In this document: in pieces, positions 48,853 through 57,207 of the stretch | Numbering within the stretch: position 1 is the first letter of the stretch | Layout: every line of letters begins with the position of its first letter | From: Streptomyces sp. MJM8645 | GTDB lineage: Bacteria > Actinomycetota > Actinomycetes > Streptomycetales > Streptomycetaceae | NCBI RefSeq assembly: GCF_001625365.1 | Contig: NZ_LJJF01000001.1 | Location: 5,760,501 to 5,824,500, forward strand | DNA: 64,000 bases | Direction of reading: 5' to 3' | Program-made: the position numbers and the translations under genes | Notes under the pieces: generated by a model | The model's database searches: none | Seen by the model: only the letters and a program-made list of their open reading frames with translations | What the model was told of the DNA's origin: nothing

Positions 48853-50565
48853 GTGCGATTCCCGACCCTGCGTACCCCCGCCGGCCCCGTCCCGGTCACC
48901 GCCCCCGCCTGGAACCCGCAGCGCCCGGGTGCCATGCCCTCCCACCGCTACCGGCCCGCCCACGAGCGCGTGCACGTCCCCGCACTGATGCGGCGCTGGC
49001 CCGGCCGACGGATCGGCCACGCCCCGCTGTGGGTCCCCGTCGACCTGCGCGACGGCAACCAGGCACTGGCCGAACCCATGGACCCGGCACGCAAACAGCG
49101 GATGTTCGACCTGCTCCTGGCCATGGGCTTCAAGGAGATCGAGGTCGGCTACCCCTCCGCCAGCCGCACCGACTTCGACTTCGTCCGGCAACTGGCCACC
49201 GTGCCCGGCGCGGTGCCCGAGGACGTCACCATCGTCGTCTTCACGGCGGCGCGCGCCGACCTGATCGACCGCACCTTCGAGGCCGTCGAAGGCCTGCCCC
49301 GCGTCGTCGTCCACCTCTACACCGCCACCGCCCCGCTCTGGCGCGAGGTCGTCCTCGGGCGCGACCGGCACGAACTGCGGGCCCTGATCACCGAGGCCGC
49401 CACCCACCTGGCACGGCGGGCCGACGGCCGGCCCGGGGTGCGCTTCCAGTTCTCGCCCGAGGTGTTCAACCTGACCGAACCGGACTACGTCCTGGAGGTC
49501 TGCAACGGCCTCACCGAACTGTGGGACGCCAGCCCCGACCGGCCCGTCGTCCACAACCTGCCCGCCACCGTCGAGATCGCCACCCCCAACGTCTACGCCG
49601 ACCAGATCGAGTACCTGCACCGGCACCTGGAGCGCCGCGAGTCGGTGATCCTCTCCGTCCACCCGCACAACGACCGGGGGACGGGCGTCGCCTGCGCCGA
49701 ACTGGCCGTGCTGGCCGGCGCCCAGCGGGTGGAGGGATGCCTGTTCGGCAACGGCGAGCGGACGGGCAACGTCGACCTGGTCACGCTGGCGCTCAACCTG
49801 CACACCCAGGGCGTCGACCCGATGCTCGACTTCTCCGACCTCGACGAGATCCGCCGCACCGTCGAGCACTGCAACCGGCTGCCCGTGCACGAGCGCCACC
49901 CCTACGCGGGGGACCTGGTGCACACCGCCTTCTCCGGCACCCACCAGGACGCCATCAAGAAGGGCTTCGCCCACCACGCCAAGGTGGCGGCGGAGTCCGG
50001 CGTCCCGGCGCGCGAGGCGCCCTGGTCGGTGCCGTACCTGCCGATCGACCCGGCCGACCTCGGCCGCGACTACGAGGCGGTCATCCGGGTCAACAGCCAG
50101 TCCGGCAAGGGCGGCATCGCCTACCTGCTCCAGACCGGGCACGGGCTGGAACTGCCGAGGCGGCTCCAGATCGAGTTCTCCCGGGTCGTGCAGGAGGCCA
50201 CCGACGACAGCGGGCGGGAGGTGACGGCGGAGGAACTGTACGGGCTCTTCCGCGCGGAGTACCTGGACGCGGCGCCGGACTGGCCGTGGCAGGCCGGCGA
50301 CGACTGGGCGGAGGTGGACGGCCGGCGCGGCGAGGGCGCCGGGCCGCTCGACGCGGTGGCCGACGCGCTGCGGGTCGACATCCTGCACTTCAGCGAGCAC
50401 GCCGTCGGGGCGGGTGCGGGCTCCAGCTCCGGTACCGACGCCGTCGCCTACGTCGAGGCCCGGGTCGGCGGACAGGTGGTCTGGGGCGCCGGGCGGGACG
50501 GCTCGGTGCTCACGGCAGGCGTGCGGGCGGTGCTCAGCGCCGTCGGCCGCGCGCAGCGGGGGTGA
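48853..50565 (+). CDS. leuA: 2-isopropylmalate synthase
   Basis: 570-residue LeuA, the first enzyme of leucine synthesis (acetyl-CoA plus 2-ketoisovalerate to 2-isopropylmalate). The HMGL-like TIM barrel carries VPVDLRDGNQAL with the metal Asp, IEVGYPSASRTDFDFV, and the metal His pair in SVHPHNDRGTG; the linker includes SGTHQDAIKKG. The C-terminal LeuA_dimer domain (about 450-570) provides leucine feedback inhibition. GTG 48853 follows AAGGA. Length agrees with the long actinobacterial LeuA type. Expression is probably controlled by the leader peptide and attenuator just upstream. Confidence 0.95.
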   Translation: MRFPTLRTPAGPVPVTAPAWNPQRPGAMPSHRYRPAHERVHVPALMRRWPGRRIGHAPLWVPVDLRDGNQALAEPMDPARKQRMFDLLLAMGFKEIEVGYPSASRTDFDFVRQLATVPGAVPEDVTIVVFTAARADLIDRTFEAVEGLPRVVVHLYTATAPLWREVVLGRDRHELRALITEAATHLARRADGRPGVRFQFSPEVFNLTEPDYVLEVCNGLTELWDASPDRPVVHNLPATVEIATPNVYADQIEYLHRHLERRESVILSVHPHNDRGTGVACAELAVLAGAQRVEGCLFGNGERTGNVDLVTLALNLHTQGVDPMLDFSDLDEIRRTVEHCNRLPVHERHPYAGDLVHTAFSGTHQDAIKKGFAHHAKVAAESGVPAREAPWSVPYLPIDPADLGRDYEAVIRVNSQSGKGGIAYLLQTGHGLELPRRLQIEFSRVVQEATDDSGREVTAEELYGLFRAEYLDAAPDWPWQAGDDWAEVDGRRGEGAGPLDAVADALRVDILHFSEHAVGAGAGSSSGTDAVAYVEARVGGQVVWGAGRDGSVLTAGVRAVLSAVGRAQRG

Positions 50566-50656
50566 CGAACGGGGCGCCGTCGGCCGTCGTACTGTCGGCT
50601 GTCGCGCCGGAGTGACCCGTACGGGCGGGAGTTGTACGGACGGAAGTCGGACGGAG

Positions 50657-50690
50657 ACGGCCCACCGCGACACCGTGCGTGGTGGGCCGT
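50657..50690. terminator. Bidirectional hairpin terminator
   Basis: Perfect 10-bp arms (50657-50666 with 50681-50690) extended by inner pairing, between leuA and the convergent VOC gene stop at 50700. Confidence 0.75.
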
Positions 50691-50699
50691 GCCGTCCAC

Positions 50700-51479
50700 C
50701 TACATCGGTTTCGGTGCGATCACCGCGAACGGCGCGCCCTGCGGGTCGGTCACCACCGACATCCGGCCCGCCACCATGTCGAACGGCGGGGCGAGGACGG
50801 TGCCGCGGTGCTTGACCAGGGCGTCCACGGTGGAGTCGACGTCGTCCACCGCGAAGTACGTCAGCCAGTGCGCGGGCGTGCCGGGCGGGTCGTTGGCGAG
50901 CAGCGAGACCCCGCCGACGGCCCGGCCGCCGACCCGCAGCTCCCAGTACTGCTCGGCGCCCTGCGCCGGCTGGATCTCGATGCCGAACGCCTCGCCGTAG
51001 AAGGCGGTGGCGCCGGGCACGTCGCTGGTGTGCAGCTCGTTCCAGATCAGCGCGCCGCTCTCGTTGACGACCCGGGCGCCGAAGAACTCGCCCGGTTGCC
51101 AGACGCCGAACACCGCGCCCTGCGGGTCGGCGGCGATCAGCATCCTGCCGAGCTCGCCGACGTCCATCGCCGGGACCAGCAGGGTGCCGCCCGCGCCGAC
51201 GATCGCGTCCTGGGTGGCCTGGGCGTCGGTGGTGGACAGGTAGCTGGTCCACACGGTCGGCGGGGTGGGCATCCCCTCCGGTGCCATCGCCGGGCCGATC
51301 CCGGCGGACGGCTTGCCGTTCAGCTCGCAGACCGCGTACCCGCCGAACTCGGCCGGGCCGACCTGCCCCTGCCAGCCGAACAGGTCGCGGTAGAAGTCCA
51401 GTGCCGCCTGCTGGTCCTGCGCCATCAGATCGACCCAGCACGGGGTGCCGGTCGCGTACGGAGTGGTGACTTCGGGCAT
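50700..51479 (-). CDS. VOC-family (glyoxalase/bleomycin resistance) two-domain protein
   Basis: 259 residues; ATG 51479 chosen with AAGGAGCG upstream. Two consecutive vicinal-oxygen-chelate modules: residues 1-125 (TPCWVDLMAQDQQAALDFYR, FGWQ, AVFGVWQPG) and 130-259 (LIWNELHTSDVPGATAFYGE, WLTYFAVDDVDSTVDALV, DPQGAPFAVI). Family members are metal-dependent isomerases, dioxygenases or drug-binding proteins; streptomycete two-module forms are often annotated as hydroxylases, but no activity can be told from sequence. Alone between terminators. Confidence 0.9.
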   Translation of the reverse strand: MPEVTTPYATGTPCWVDLMAQDQQAALDFYRDLFGWQGQVGPAEFGGYAVCELNGKPSAGIGPAMAPEGMPTPPTVWTSYLSTTDAQATQDAIVGAGGTLLVPAMDVGELGRMLIAADPQGAVFGVWQPGEFFGARVVNESGALIWNELHTSDVPGATAFYGEAFGIEIQPAQGAEQYWELRVGGRAVGGVSLLANDPPGTPAHWLTYFAVDDVDSTVDALVKHRGTVLAPPFDMVAGRMSVVTDPQGAPFAVIAPKPM

Positions 51480-51596
51480 TCTCGCTCCTTCAGGTGAGGT
51501 CCTGCGTCGGTCACCCTCTCGTCGCGGATCGCGCTCCGCCACTCGACACGCTGTCACGACCCGCCGAGCGGCTGGCGGTTAGCCGGGCGGCGCCGG

Positions 51597-52037
51597 TCAG
51601 CGCCGTCGAAGCGGGCAGGGCGGGGGCGTTTCGGAGGTGGGGCTGAACGTCCGGGGGCACGCCACGGCGGCGACCGACCGGAGCTGCTGTCCGGGTGTCC
51701 AGTACGTCCACACCACGTCGTGCGGGAACGTGTCGAGGAACGCCAGGGCGTGATCGAGCCGGGTGAACGCGGGAAGGTCGGCCTCCGAGGCGGGGGAGTC
51801 GGCGAGCTGCTTGCCCAGCCAGTCGAGCACCTCGGCCGGGTCGTTGGTGGTGAGCCTGATCTGCGCCGCCGACTTGGCGAGCCAGTGCATGACCTCCAAC
51901 GGCGGTACCGGGCTGCCCCATTCGGGCCGCGAGCCGTTCTGCGGTCCCGGCGGCCGCCGCTCGGCGTCATCGGGCCGCTTGCCGCCCGCCCACACGTAGC
52001 AGTGCCAGTGGAGGCCGGGCCTGTTCCAGTGATCCAT
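51597..52037 (-). CDS. Hypothetical protein
   Basis: 146 residues from ATG 52037. The N-terminus is Trp/His-rich (MDHWNRPGLHWHCYVWAGGK), then a helical region (VMHWLAKSAAQIRLTTNDPA, LDWLGKQLADSP, LDHALAFLDTFPHDVVWTYW) and a Pro/Arg-rich end. No signal peptide or membrane segment, and no family recognised. A very strong terminator (52061-52099) separates it from the upstream DUF397 gene, so it needs its own promoter in that narrow gap. Confidence 0.65.
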   Translation of the reverse strand: MDHWNRPGLHWHCYVWAGGKRPDDAERRPPGPQNGSRPEWGSPVPPLEVMHWLAKSAAQIRLTTNDPAEVLDWLGKQLADSPASEADLPAFTRLDHALAFLDTFPHDVVWTYWTPGQQLRSVAAVACPRTFSPTSETPPPCPLRRR

Positions 52038-52060
52038 GCGCGCTCTACCCTGGGTGTGAG

Positions 52061-52099
52061 GCGGGCCCCGTTCCCAGTTGCGTTGGGAACGGGGCCCGC
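52061..52099 (-). terminator. Very strong hairpin terminator
   Basis: Perfect 16-bp stem (52061-52076 with 52084-52099), 7-nt loop, 18 bp after the DUF397 stop on the minus strand. Confidence 0.85.
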
Positions 52100-52116
52100 T
52101 GGTGCGAGGTCGTACG

Positions 52117-52356
52117 TCAGGCGGAGGTCGTGAAGCGGTCCGGGTCGATACCGGCGGAACTCAACTCCACGGTGGTGAAGCGCAGTTCCCGCCCCGGCGC
52201 CTTGGTGTCACCCATCACCCACAACCCGCCGGCCACCCCCGGCACCTCCCGCAGGGTCACGCACGACTCCCCGTCGTCACCCCCGCCCTGGTTCCCGCCA
52301 CACGCCTTGTAGGCGGCGAGTCCGGCCGGGATCTCGATCTCGTACAGGTCGCTCAC
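52117..52356 (-). CDS. DUF397 protein, partner of upstream XRE regulator
   Basis: 79 residues from GTG 52356 (AGGAAGG upstream). It shows a divergent DUF397 pattern (DLYEIEIPAGLAAYKACGGN, ESCVTLREVPGVAGGLWVMG, DTKAPGRELRFTTVEL). DUF397 proteins in streptomycetes are small partners of DUF5753 XRE regulators, as in the whiJ and abaA-like loci that affect development. It lies 130 bp downstream of such a regulator gene on the same strand. Confidence 0.85.
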   Translation of the reverse strand: MSDLYEIEIPAGLAAYKACGGNQGGGDDGESCVTLREVPGVAGGLWVMGDTKAPGRELRFTTVELSSAGIDPDRFTTSA

Positions 52357-52486
52357 TGCACTGCCTTCCTGTTCGATGTTGAAGGGAGGCGGCCCCCAAC
52401 CGGCATTGACCGATGAGGTGCCGTCAGATCGACAGTAGGAAGCCATGAGTGCCGCGGTCCACGAAGTTGCACTCGGTTGCACCGGT

Positions 52487-53335
52487 TCACCCGAGGGAGT
52501 CGACGGCCCTGGTGATGCACGCGCGTGCTGCCGCACCCCGATCGGCGAGTTTCGCCAGCTCGGCGAACGCCCTGTGGTAGGTACCGATTTCGCTCGGCGT
52601 CGAGATGTTGATTTCCGCCGTCAAGGTTTCCACGGCGACCAGGTCTTCATCGAAGGCGTAGAACGCTTCAAGTGGCCAAACCGAACGACGCACGCCGAAG
52701 GGGATGATTCCGAAGGATACGTTCGGCTGTGCCATCACCGACAGGAGATGACCGAGCTGGCCCGCCATCGCGGCATCGTCGGCCACTCGGTAATACAAGA
52801 CCGATTCCTCGACCAGAATCGCGAACCGCTGCCCTGCGTTGCGGATGACACTCGATCGCTCGATCCTGGCCTGGACGGCTTGGTCGACGTCGTCAGGTGT
52901 CCCTTGGAACTCCGTGATGGAGCGCAAAAGGCCGGATGCGTATTCGGCGGTTTGCAGCATCCCCGGCACGACATTGGACGCGTAGACGCGGAAGTGTCGG
53001 GTTCGCTGGTATAGCGGAACCGTTTTTTCGTGGATCTTCCGCATGCCGTCACGGTGAATCTGCTGCCACTGTATGTACATGGAATCAGCGGAACGCGAGG
53101 CGGCTATGAGGTCTGCCGCCTGGTCATCGACGCCACAGGCGGCACACCATGCGCGAATGTCGGCGTCCGATGGTGGAGTCACGCCTCGCGAGATCCGAGA
53201 TGACTTTGACTTGTGCCATCCACAACGAGCGGCTAGTTCATCCCCTGTGAGCCCGGCGTCCTTCTTCATCGCGTCCAGGCGCGCGGCTAGCGCCGCACGC
53301 ACGGACTTCGCGCTGGAGAGCGGATTGGAGGACAT
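52487..53335 (-). CDS. XRE-family regulator with DUF5753 domain
   Basis: 282 residues. Residues 15-70 are a Cro/CI helix-turn-helix (MKKDAGLTGDELAARCGWHK, SRISRGVTPPSDADIRAWC). Residues 95-275 are DUF5753, with YASNVVPGMLQTAEYASGLL, RIERSSVIRNAGQRFAILVE and a C-terminal helical end. This is the WhiJ/AbaA-like type that pairs with DUF397 proteins. ATG 53335 has no clear ribosome binding site, so it may be coupled to the upstream DUF6879 gene 31 bp away. Codon use is a little less GC-biased here than in neighbouring enzyme genes. Confidence 0.92.
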   Translation of the reverse strand: MSSNPLSSAKSVRAALAARLDAMKKDAGLTGDELAARCGWHKSKSSRISRGVTPPSDADIRAWCAACGVDDQAADLIAASRSADSMYIQWQQIHRDGMRKIHEKTVPLYQRTRHFRVYASNVVPGMLQTAEYASGLLRSITEFQGTPDDVDQAVQARIERSSVIRNAGQRFAILVEESVLYYRVADDAAMAGQLGHLLSVMAQPNVSFGIIPFGVRRSVWPLEAFYAFDEDLVAVETLTAEINISTPSEIGTYHRAFAELAKLADRGAAARACITRAVDSLG

Positions 53336-53366
53336 GAACTAGCCGATCGGGTTTCTGTGCGGGGAG

Positions 53367-53891
53367 CTAGACGGCGAACTTCTCGTGAGGGACCCCGGAC
53401 TCCCAGATCGCTTCGAAAGCCGAAGCACACAGCGCTACCATCGCGGCGTCTTCCGTCTGATCCGTGTGGACCCATCGGCCGGCACCATCGAAAATGTTGA
53501 ACTGAACGAGTCGACCGTCGAAGATCCAGCAGTCATTGCCGGGAAGAGCGATTCCGGACGCGCTGCGTCTGGGGAGCCAGCGGATATCTTCGCCAGCGGC
53601 AATGTTGGTGAAAGTGCCGGAGTGCTCGAAGCGGATGTAATCGCTCACCGGTTCCGAGACCACGCGGGCGCGGCGAATCGCGACGCCTTGGCCGGTGACT
53701 TCCTGTACCAGATCGAGCCAAGGTCGCCACCAGGACTCGCGGTTGTCGGGATCGAGCCTCTTCCCGTGGCGCCACGCGGCGAACCCCTCGGTTTCGCTCT
53801 CCACCGAGTACCAGTCTCGCATCTCAAGGTGCAGCGCCGAATGACGTGCGGATTTGATCAGATCGGCGAAGCTAGAGAGCGTCTGTGTCAC
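53367..53891 (-). CDS. DUF6879 family protein
   Basis: 174 residues; GTG 53891 chosen because GGAGG is 6 bp upstream, whereas an adjacent TTG is too close. The sequence has SALHLEMRDWYSVESETEGF, VAIRRARVVSEPVSDYIRFE, RWLPRRSASGIALPGNDCWI and a C-terminal helical stretch. DUF6879 proteins are regular neighbours of DUF5753 regulators in streptomycetes, with unknown biochemistry; the conserved region resembles a nucleic-acid-processing or signalling partner but I would not assign a function. Overlaps the upstream small gene by 20 bp. Confidence 0.85.
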   Translation of the reverse strand: MTQTLSSFADLIKSARHSALHLEMRDWYSVESETEGFAAWRHGKRLDPDNRESWWRPWLDLVQEVTGQGVAIRRARVVSEPVSDYIRFEHSGTFTNIAAGEDIRWLPRRSASGIALPGNDCWIFDGRLVQFNIFDGAGRWVHTDQTEDAAMVALCASAFEAIWESGVPHEKFAV

Positions 53892-54105
53892 CAAGGGCCT
53901 CCCTGAGAAGTGGAATCATGCGCCGGGGCAGCCGGATGACGGTCTCGTGCTCGGGAATCGGCCCGGCCTTCAGGCACTCGACTTCCGTCGCCTCGTCCGC
54001 TTTCCAGCCCTGAATCACCAGCTCTGCTCGTTCCTCGTCCACCCACACGGAGGGACACCCGTGGTCCCCGGACTCGGGGTCCTTGCCGACGAACCGTAGC
54101 TTCAT
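53872..54105 (-). CDS. Small protein at the head of the DUF6879/XRE cassette
   Basis: 77 residues from ATG 54105 (GGAGG upstream). It reads MKLRFVGKDPESGDHGCPSV, VDEERAELVIQGWKADEATE and IPEHETVIRLPRRMIPLLRE. Similar small proteins with PESGxxGCPSVW usually stand first in DUF6879/DUF5753 cassettes, but no function is known to me. Its 3' end overlaps the DUF6879 gene by 20 bp, so translation is probably coupled. Confidence 0.8.
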   Translation of the reverse strand: MKLRFVGKDPESGDHGCPSVWVDEERAELVIQGWKADEATEVECLKAGPIPEHETVIRLPRRMIPLLREALGDTDAL

Positions 54106-54210
54106 AACCGCCTCCGCTGTCGAGTCAGTTGCGCCCAGTTGCAACGACCTTGGGCCCCGCCCGGGTGTGGAGTCAAGGGCGCATCGGGGCGCAGTGGAGG
54201 CGGACGCAAC

Positions 54211-55386
54211 TCAGACCCCGCTCCAACCATCCGCCAAGGAGCGGAAGAAGGTCCGGATGTCGGCGACCAGCAGGTCGGGCTGTTCCAGGGCGGCGAAGTG
54301 GCCGCCGTGGTCGAACTCGGTCCAGTGCACGATGTTGTCGATGCGTTCGGCGAAGGCGCGGACCGGGAGGGTGATGTCGTGGGGGAAGACGGCCATGCCG
54401 GTGGGGACGGGGGAGGGGGTGGATTCGGTCCAGCCGTTGCGGGCCGACTCCTTGTACAGCCGTGCGGAGGAGCCGGCGGTGGCGGTGAGCCAGTACAGCA
54501 TCACGTTGGTGAGGAGGTGGTCCCGGGGCACGGCGTCTTCGGGGAGGCCGCTGTCGCAGTCCGTCCATTCGCGGAACTTCTCGATGATCCAGGCGAGTTG
54601 GCCGACCGGTGAGTCGGTGAGCGCGTAGCCGATGGTGTGCGGGCGGGTCGCTTGGACGGCGGTGTAGCCGGAGGTTTCGGCCTGGTGGCGGGCCCAGGTG
54701 TCGAGCCGTTCGCGGTCGAGGGTGTCGAGGACGGCCGGGTCGCCGGTGGGGAAGGTGGGGGAGGTGTTGACGTGCACGCCGATGACCCGGGTGGGGGCGG
54801 CGAGGCCGAGTTCGCGGGAGATGCCGGAGCCCCAGTCGCCGCCCTGGGCGCCGTAGCGCGGGTAGCCGAGGCGGTCCATCAGTTCGGCCCAGGCGCGCGC
54901 CACGCGCCGGTAGTCCCAGTCGAGTTGGCTGGTCGGTCCGGAGAAGCCGTAGCCCGGGATGGAGGGCGCGACCACGTGGAAGGCGTCGCGCGGGTCGCCG
55001 CCGTGGGCGCGGGGGTCGGTGAGCGGGCCCAGGATGTCCAGGAATTCGGCCACCGAGCCGGGCCAGCCGTGCGTGATGATCAGCGGGGTGGCGTCGGGTT
55101 CGGGTGAACGGACGTGCAGGAAGTGCACGTTGGCGCCGTCGATGGTGGTGGTGTACTGCGGGAAGGCGTTGAGCCTGGCCTCGTGTGCGCGCCAGTCGTA
55201 GCCGGTCCGCCAGTACTCGGCCAGGTCCTGGAGGTAGGGGAGTGGGACGCCGTAGTCCCAGTCGGCGCCGGGCAGTTGGTCGGGCCAGCGGGTGCGGGCG
55301 AGGCGGTCGCGCAGGTCGTCGAGTTGGTGCTGTTCGATGGCGATGCGGTAGGGGCGGATGGCGGTCTCGGCGGTCTCGGCGGTCAT
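54211..55386 (-). CDS. Epoxide hydrolase (EHN/alpha-beta hydrolase)
   Basis: 391 residues; ATG 55386 with GAAAGG upstream. An N-terminal EHN domain (RIAIEQHQLDDLRDRLARTR, PYLQDLAEYWRTGYDWRAHE) precedes the alpha/beta hydrolase core. The oxyanion segment is THGWPGSVAEF, the Asp nucleophile is in QGGDWGSGISRELG, and the catalytic His is in EFDHGGHFAALEQPD. It fits microsomal-type epoxide hydrolases that open epoxides to diols. It lies 28 bp downstream of the TetR gene in one operon, so expression is presumably repressed by that TetR through the operator at 56022. Confidence 0.92.
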   Translation of the reverse strand: MTAETAETAIRPYRIAIEQHQLDDLRDRLARTRWPDQLPGADWDYGVPLPYLQDLAEYWRTGYDWRAHEARLNAFPQYTTTIDGANVHFLHVRSPEPDATPLIITHGWPGSVAEFLDILGPLTDPRAHGGDPRDAFHVVAPSIPGYGFSGPTSQLDWDYRRVARAWAELMDRLGYPRYGAQGGDWGSGISRELGLAAPTRVIGVHVNTSPTFPTGDPAVLDTLDRERLDTWARHQAETSGYTAVQATRPHTIGYALTDSPVGQLAWIIEKFREWTDCDSGLPEDAVPRDHLLTNVMLYWLTATAGSSARLYKESARNGWTESTPSPVPTGMAVFPHDITLPVRAFAERIDNIVHWTEFDHGGHFAALEQPDLLVADIRTFFRSLADGWSGV

Positions 55387-55414
55387 GGCGGGGCCTTTCA
55401 AGCTCGGGGAGGGG

Positions 55415-56002
55415 TCAGGTCGGCGGCAGGAGGTGGGTGAGCAGGGCCGTTTCCAGGTCGCGCAGCGGGAAGGCGGGGTCCTCGGCGGCGAGGGTGAGGC
55501 CGCCGCGGATGCCGGCGAGGAGGAGCAGGCGGGCGCCTGCCGGGTCGGGGACGTGGCAGGCGACCAGGGCTTCGTCGAGGGCCTGGAGGAGGTCGGCGGA
55601 GGCGAGGTCGGCGCCTGCGGCGACGAGGACGGCTCGGGCTTCGGGGTCGGCGAGCAGGGCGGAGACGGCCCGGCTCTCCTCGATCTCTTCGGGGGCGGTG
55701 TCCAGGCCGAGCAGGGCGGAGCGGACCAGGAGTCGCAGGGTGTCGGCGGGGCTGTCGGCGGGCTGGGCGGCGAGTGCCGCGCGGGTCCGTTCGCGCCAGC
55801 CGTCGGCGATGTCGGTCAGCAGGCCGTCCTTGCTGCCGAAGTAGCGGGAGGGCAGTCCGTCGGCGACGCCGGCCCGGGTGGCGACTTGGCGCAGGGTGGT
55901 GGCGCGGTAGCCCTGTTCGGCCATGAGCAGGACGGCGGCGCGCCGGATCTTGGCGCGGGTCGCTTCGCGGACGGCCGCCGAGGCCTCAGGCGTGCGGGGC
56001 AT
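55415..56002 (-). CDS. TetR-family repressor of the epoxide hydrolase operon
   Basis: 195 residues from ATG 56002. N-terminal TetR helix-turn-helix: ATRAKIRRAAVLLMAEQGYR, TTLRQVATRAGVADGLPSRY, FGSKDGLL. The C-terminal ligand domain is helical and Ala/Leu-rich. A textbook TetR operator lies 20 bp upstream of the start. The epoxide hydrolase gene follows 28 bp downstream, so the repressor probably controls itself and that enzyme in response to an epoxide or aromatic inducer. Confidence 0.93.
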   Translation of the reverse strand: MPRTPEASAAVREATRAKIRRAAVLLMAEQGYRATTLRQVATRAGVADGLPSRYFGSKDGLLTDIADGWRERTRAALAAQPADSPADTLRLLVRSALLGLDTAPEEIEESRAVSALLADPEARAVLVAAGADLASADLLQALDEALVACHVPDPAGARLLLLAGIRGGLTLAAEDPAFPLRDLETALLTHLLPPT

Positions 56003-56021
56003 GGGGGTGTCCCGTTTTTGG

Positions 56022-56037
56022 TTGAACCATTGTTCAA
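56022..56037. promoter_or_regulatory. TetR operator
   Basis: TTGAAC (56022-56027) and GTTCAA (56032-56037) are perfect 6-bp arms with a 4-bp centre, next to an AT-rich ATATAAA stretch usable as promoter, just upstream of the TetR gene. Confidence 0.75.
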
Positions 56038-56108
56038 TATAAACACACGGCAAAGGTCCGCGTCACGCCCGGCGCGGGCCCGGGGAGTCGGAGGTGGCAG
56101 GGCGGTCG

Positions 56109-56546
56109 CTAGCCCAGTTCGTAGCGGACGATCTCGTCGGTCACGGTGGTCACGACGAAGCCGGTCTTCGTCAGGACCCTTCCCGAGGCGGGGTTGCCGA
56201 CGCGGTGCTCGGCGGTGACCCGCGGGGTGCGGTGGTGGGCGAGGAACCGGCGCACCGCTGTGGTGGCGTAGCCGTGGCCCCAGGCGTCCTCGCGCAGGAT
56301 GTAGCTGAGGCTGCCCGTGTGGCCGGTGATGCGGAGTCGGACGATGCCGATCAGGTCGTCGTGGACGTCGATGCCGAGGACGCGTGCGGTGCGCGGCCGG
56401 TGCGCGTCGGCCTCCCGGGCTTCGCGCACGTAGTCGTGGGCCTGGGCGGCGGTCATCTGGCCGAACCACAGGTCGGCGACCGACCGGCCGCTGTAGATCC
56501 GGCGGACGGCGTGGGCGTCGGCCGGCCGCAGCCCGCGCAGGTGCAC
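56109..56546 (-). CDS. GNAT-family N-acetyltransferase
   Basis: 145 residues of the RimJ/RimL-like GNAT type from GTG 56546 behind GGAGGAAGG. It contains LRGLRPADAHAVRRIYSGRS, LGIDVHDDLIGIVRLRITG, the acetyl-CoA-binding SLSYILREDAWGHGYATTAV with the family pattern WGxGYAT, and HRVGNPASGRVLTKTGFV. It transfers an acetyl group from acetyl-CoA to an amine, substrate unknown. It lies downstream of the NTF2-like gene but behind a terminator. Confidence 0.92.
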   Translation of the reverse strand: MHLRGLRPADAHAVRRIYSGRSVADLWFGQMTAAQAHDYVREAREADAHRPRTARVLGIDVHDDLIGIVRLRITGHTGSLSYILREDAWGHGYATTAVRRFLAHHRTPRVTAEHRVGNPASGRVLTKTGFVVTTVTDEIVRYELG

Positions 56547-56568
56547 CCTTCCTCCAACTCGTGGCGCT

Positions 56569-56619
56569 GGCCCGGGGCTTCCGCTCGCCGAGCGGGAAGC
56601 CGGCGGGAAGCCCCGGGCC
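56569..56619 (-). terminator. Terminator of the NTF2-like gene
   Basis: Perfect 14-bp arms (56569-56582 with 56606-56619) with a smaller alternative hairpin inside the loop; it starts 9 bp beyond the NTF2-like stop on the minus strand. Confidence 0.75.
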
Positions 56620-56628
56620 CTTGGCGGC

Positions 56629-57015
56629 TCAGGCGAAGATGAGGCGGAAGATCTGGTTGTAGACGAAGAAGCCGCCGGGCTGGCCGGGGATCGGCTGCAG
56701 GTTGAACGTCTCGGCGAACTGCATCGGCTTGTCGAAGGCGTTGTCGATGACGAGGCCGCCCGTGACGGTGACCAGTACGCCGCCGCCCGGCGCGGGCTGC
56801 GCGTCGTTGCTGGACACCGCGTGCTTGACGGTGGCCAGTTCGGGCGTCGTCAGCTTCGCGAGGATGTTCTGCTGCCCCTGGACCTGGGCGTTCTCCCAGG
56901 TGAGCATCGACTCGGGCCGGTAGAGGCTGGTGAGGTTGCTGCGCCCCGCGATGCCGGAGTCGAAGGTGTTGTAGTAGTGGGACACGAACGAGTTGGCAAT
57001 GGCGTTGAAGTCCAT
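56629..57015 (-). CDS. NTF2 homologue (eukaryote-type nuclear transport factor 2 fold)
   Basis: 128 residues from ATG 57015. Unlike the loose SnoaL-type NTF2-like proteins common in bacteria, it aligns along its full length with eukaryotic NTF2 as I remember the yeast sequence: MDFNAIANSF, HYYNTFD, LYRPESMLTWE, QVQG, NDAQPAP, VLVTVTGGLVID, FVYNQIFRL. Trp40-Glu41 correspond to the Trp and Glu that in NTF2 contact FxFG repeats and Ran. It differs mainly by a short insertion near residue 21. Its role in a bacterium is unknown; no Ran or nucleoporin exists there. No clear ribosome binding site: TACGTT ends 6 bp before the ATG, so it may be leaderless. Base composition is somewhat lower in GC than neighbours. 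Confidence 0.88.
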   Translation of the reverse strand: MDFNAIANSFVSHYYNTFDSGIAGRSNLTSLYRPESMLTWENAQVQGQQNILAKLTTPELATVKHAVSSNDAQPAPGGGVLVTVTGGLVIDNAFDKPMQFAETFNLQPIPGQPGGFFVYNQIFRLIFA

Positions 57016-57207
57016 GCGCGGAACGTACCAGTCCACTCACAACGGGTGTGTGTCGTTTGACAGATCCGGCCGGGGCTGCTGAGGGGTGGGCCGGGTCGCC
57101 TTCCGGGCGACGGGTCCTCGGCGGTGGCTGTGTGGCTGCCGTCCGGGATGCCGCGCGGGGCGTCGCCCGGGTTGCGACGCAAGCGAACGGTATCGGAGGG
57201 TGGTCGC

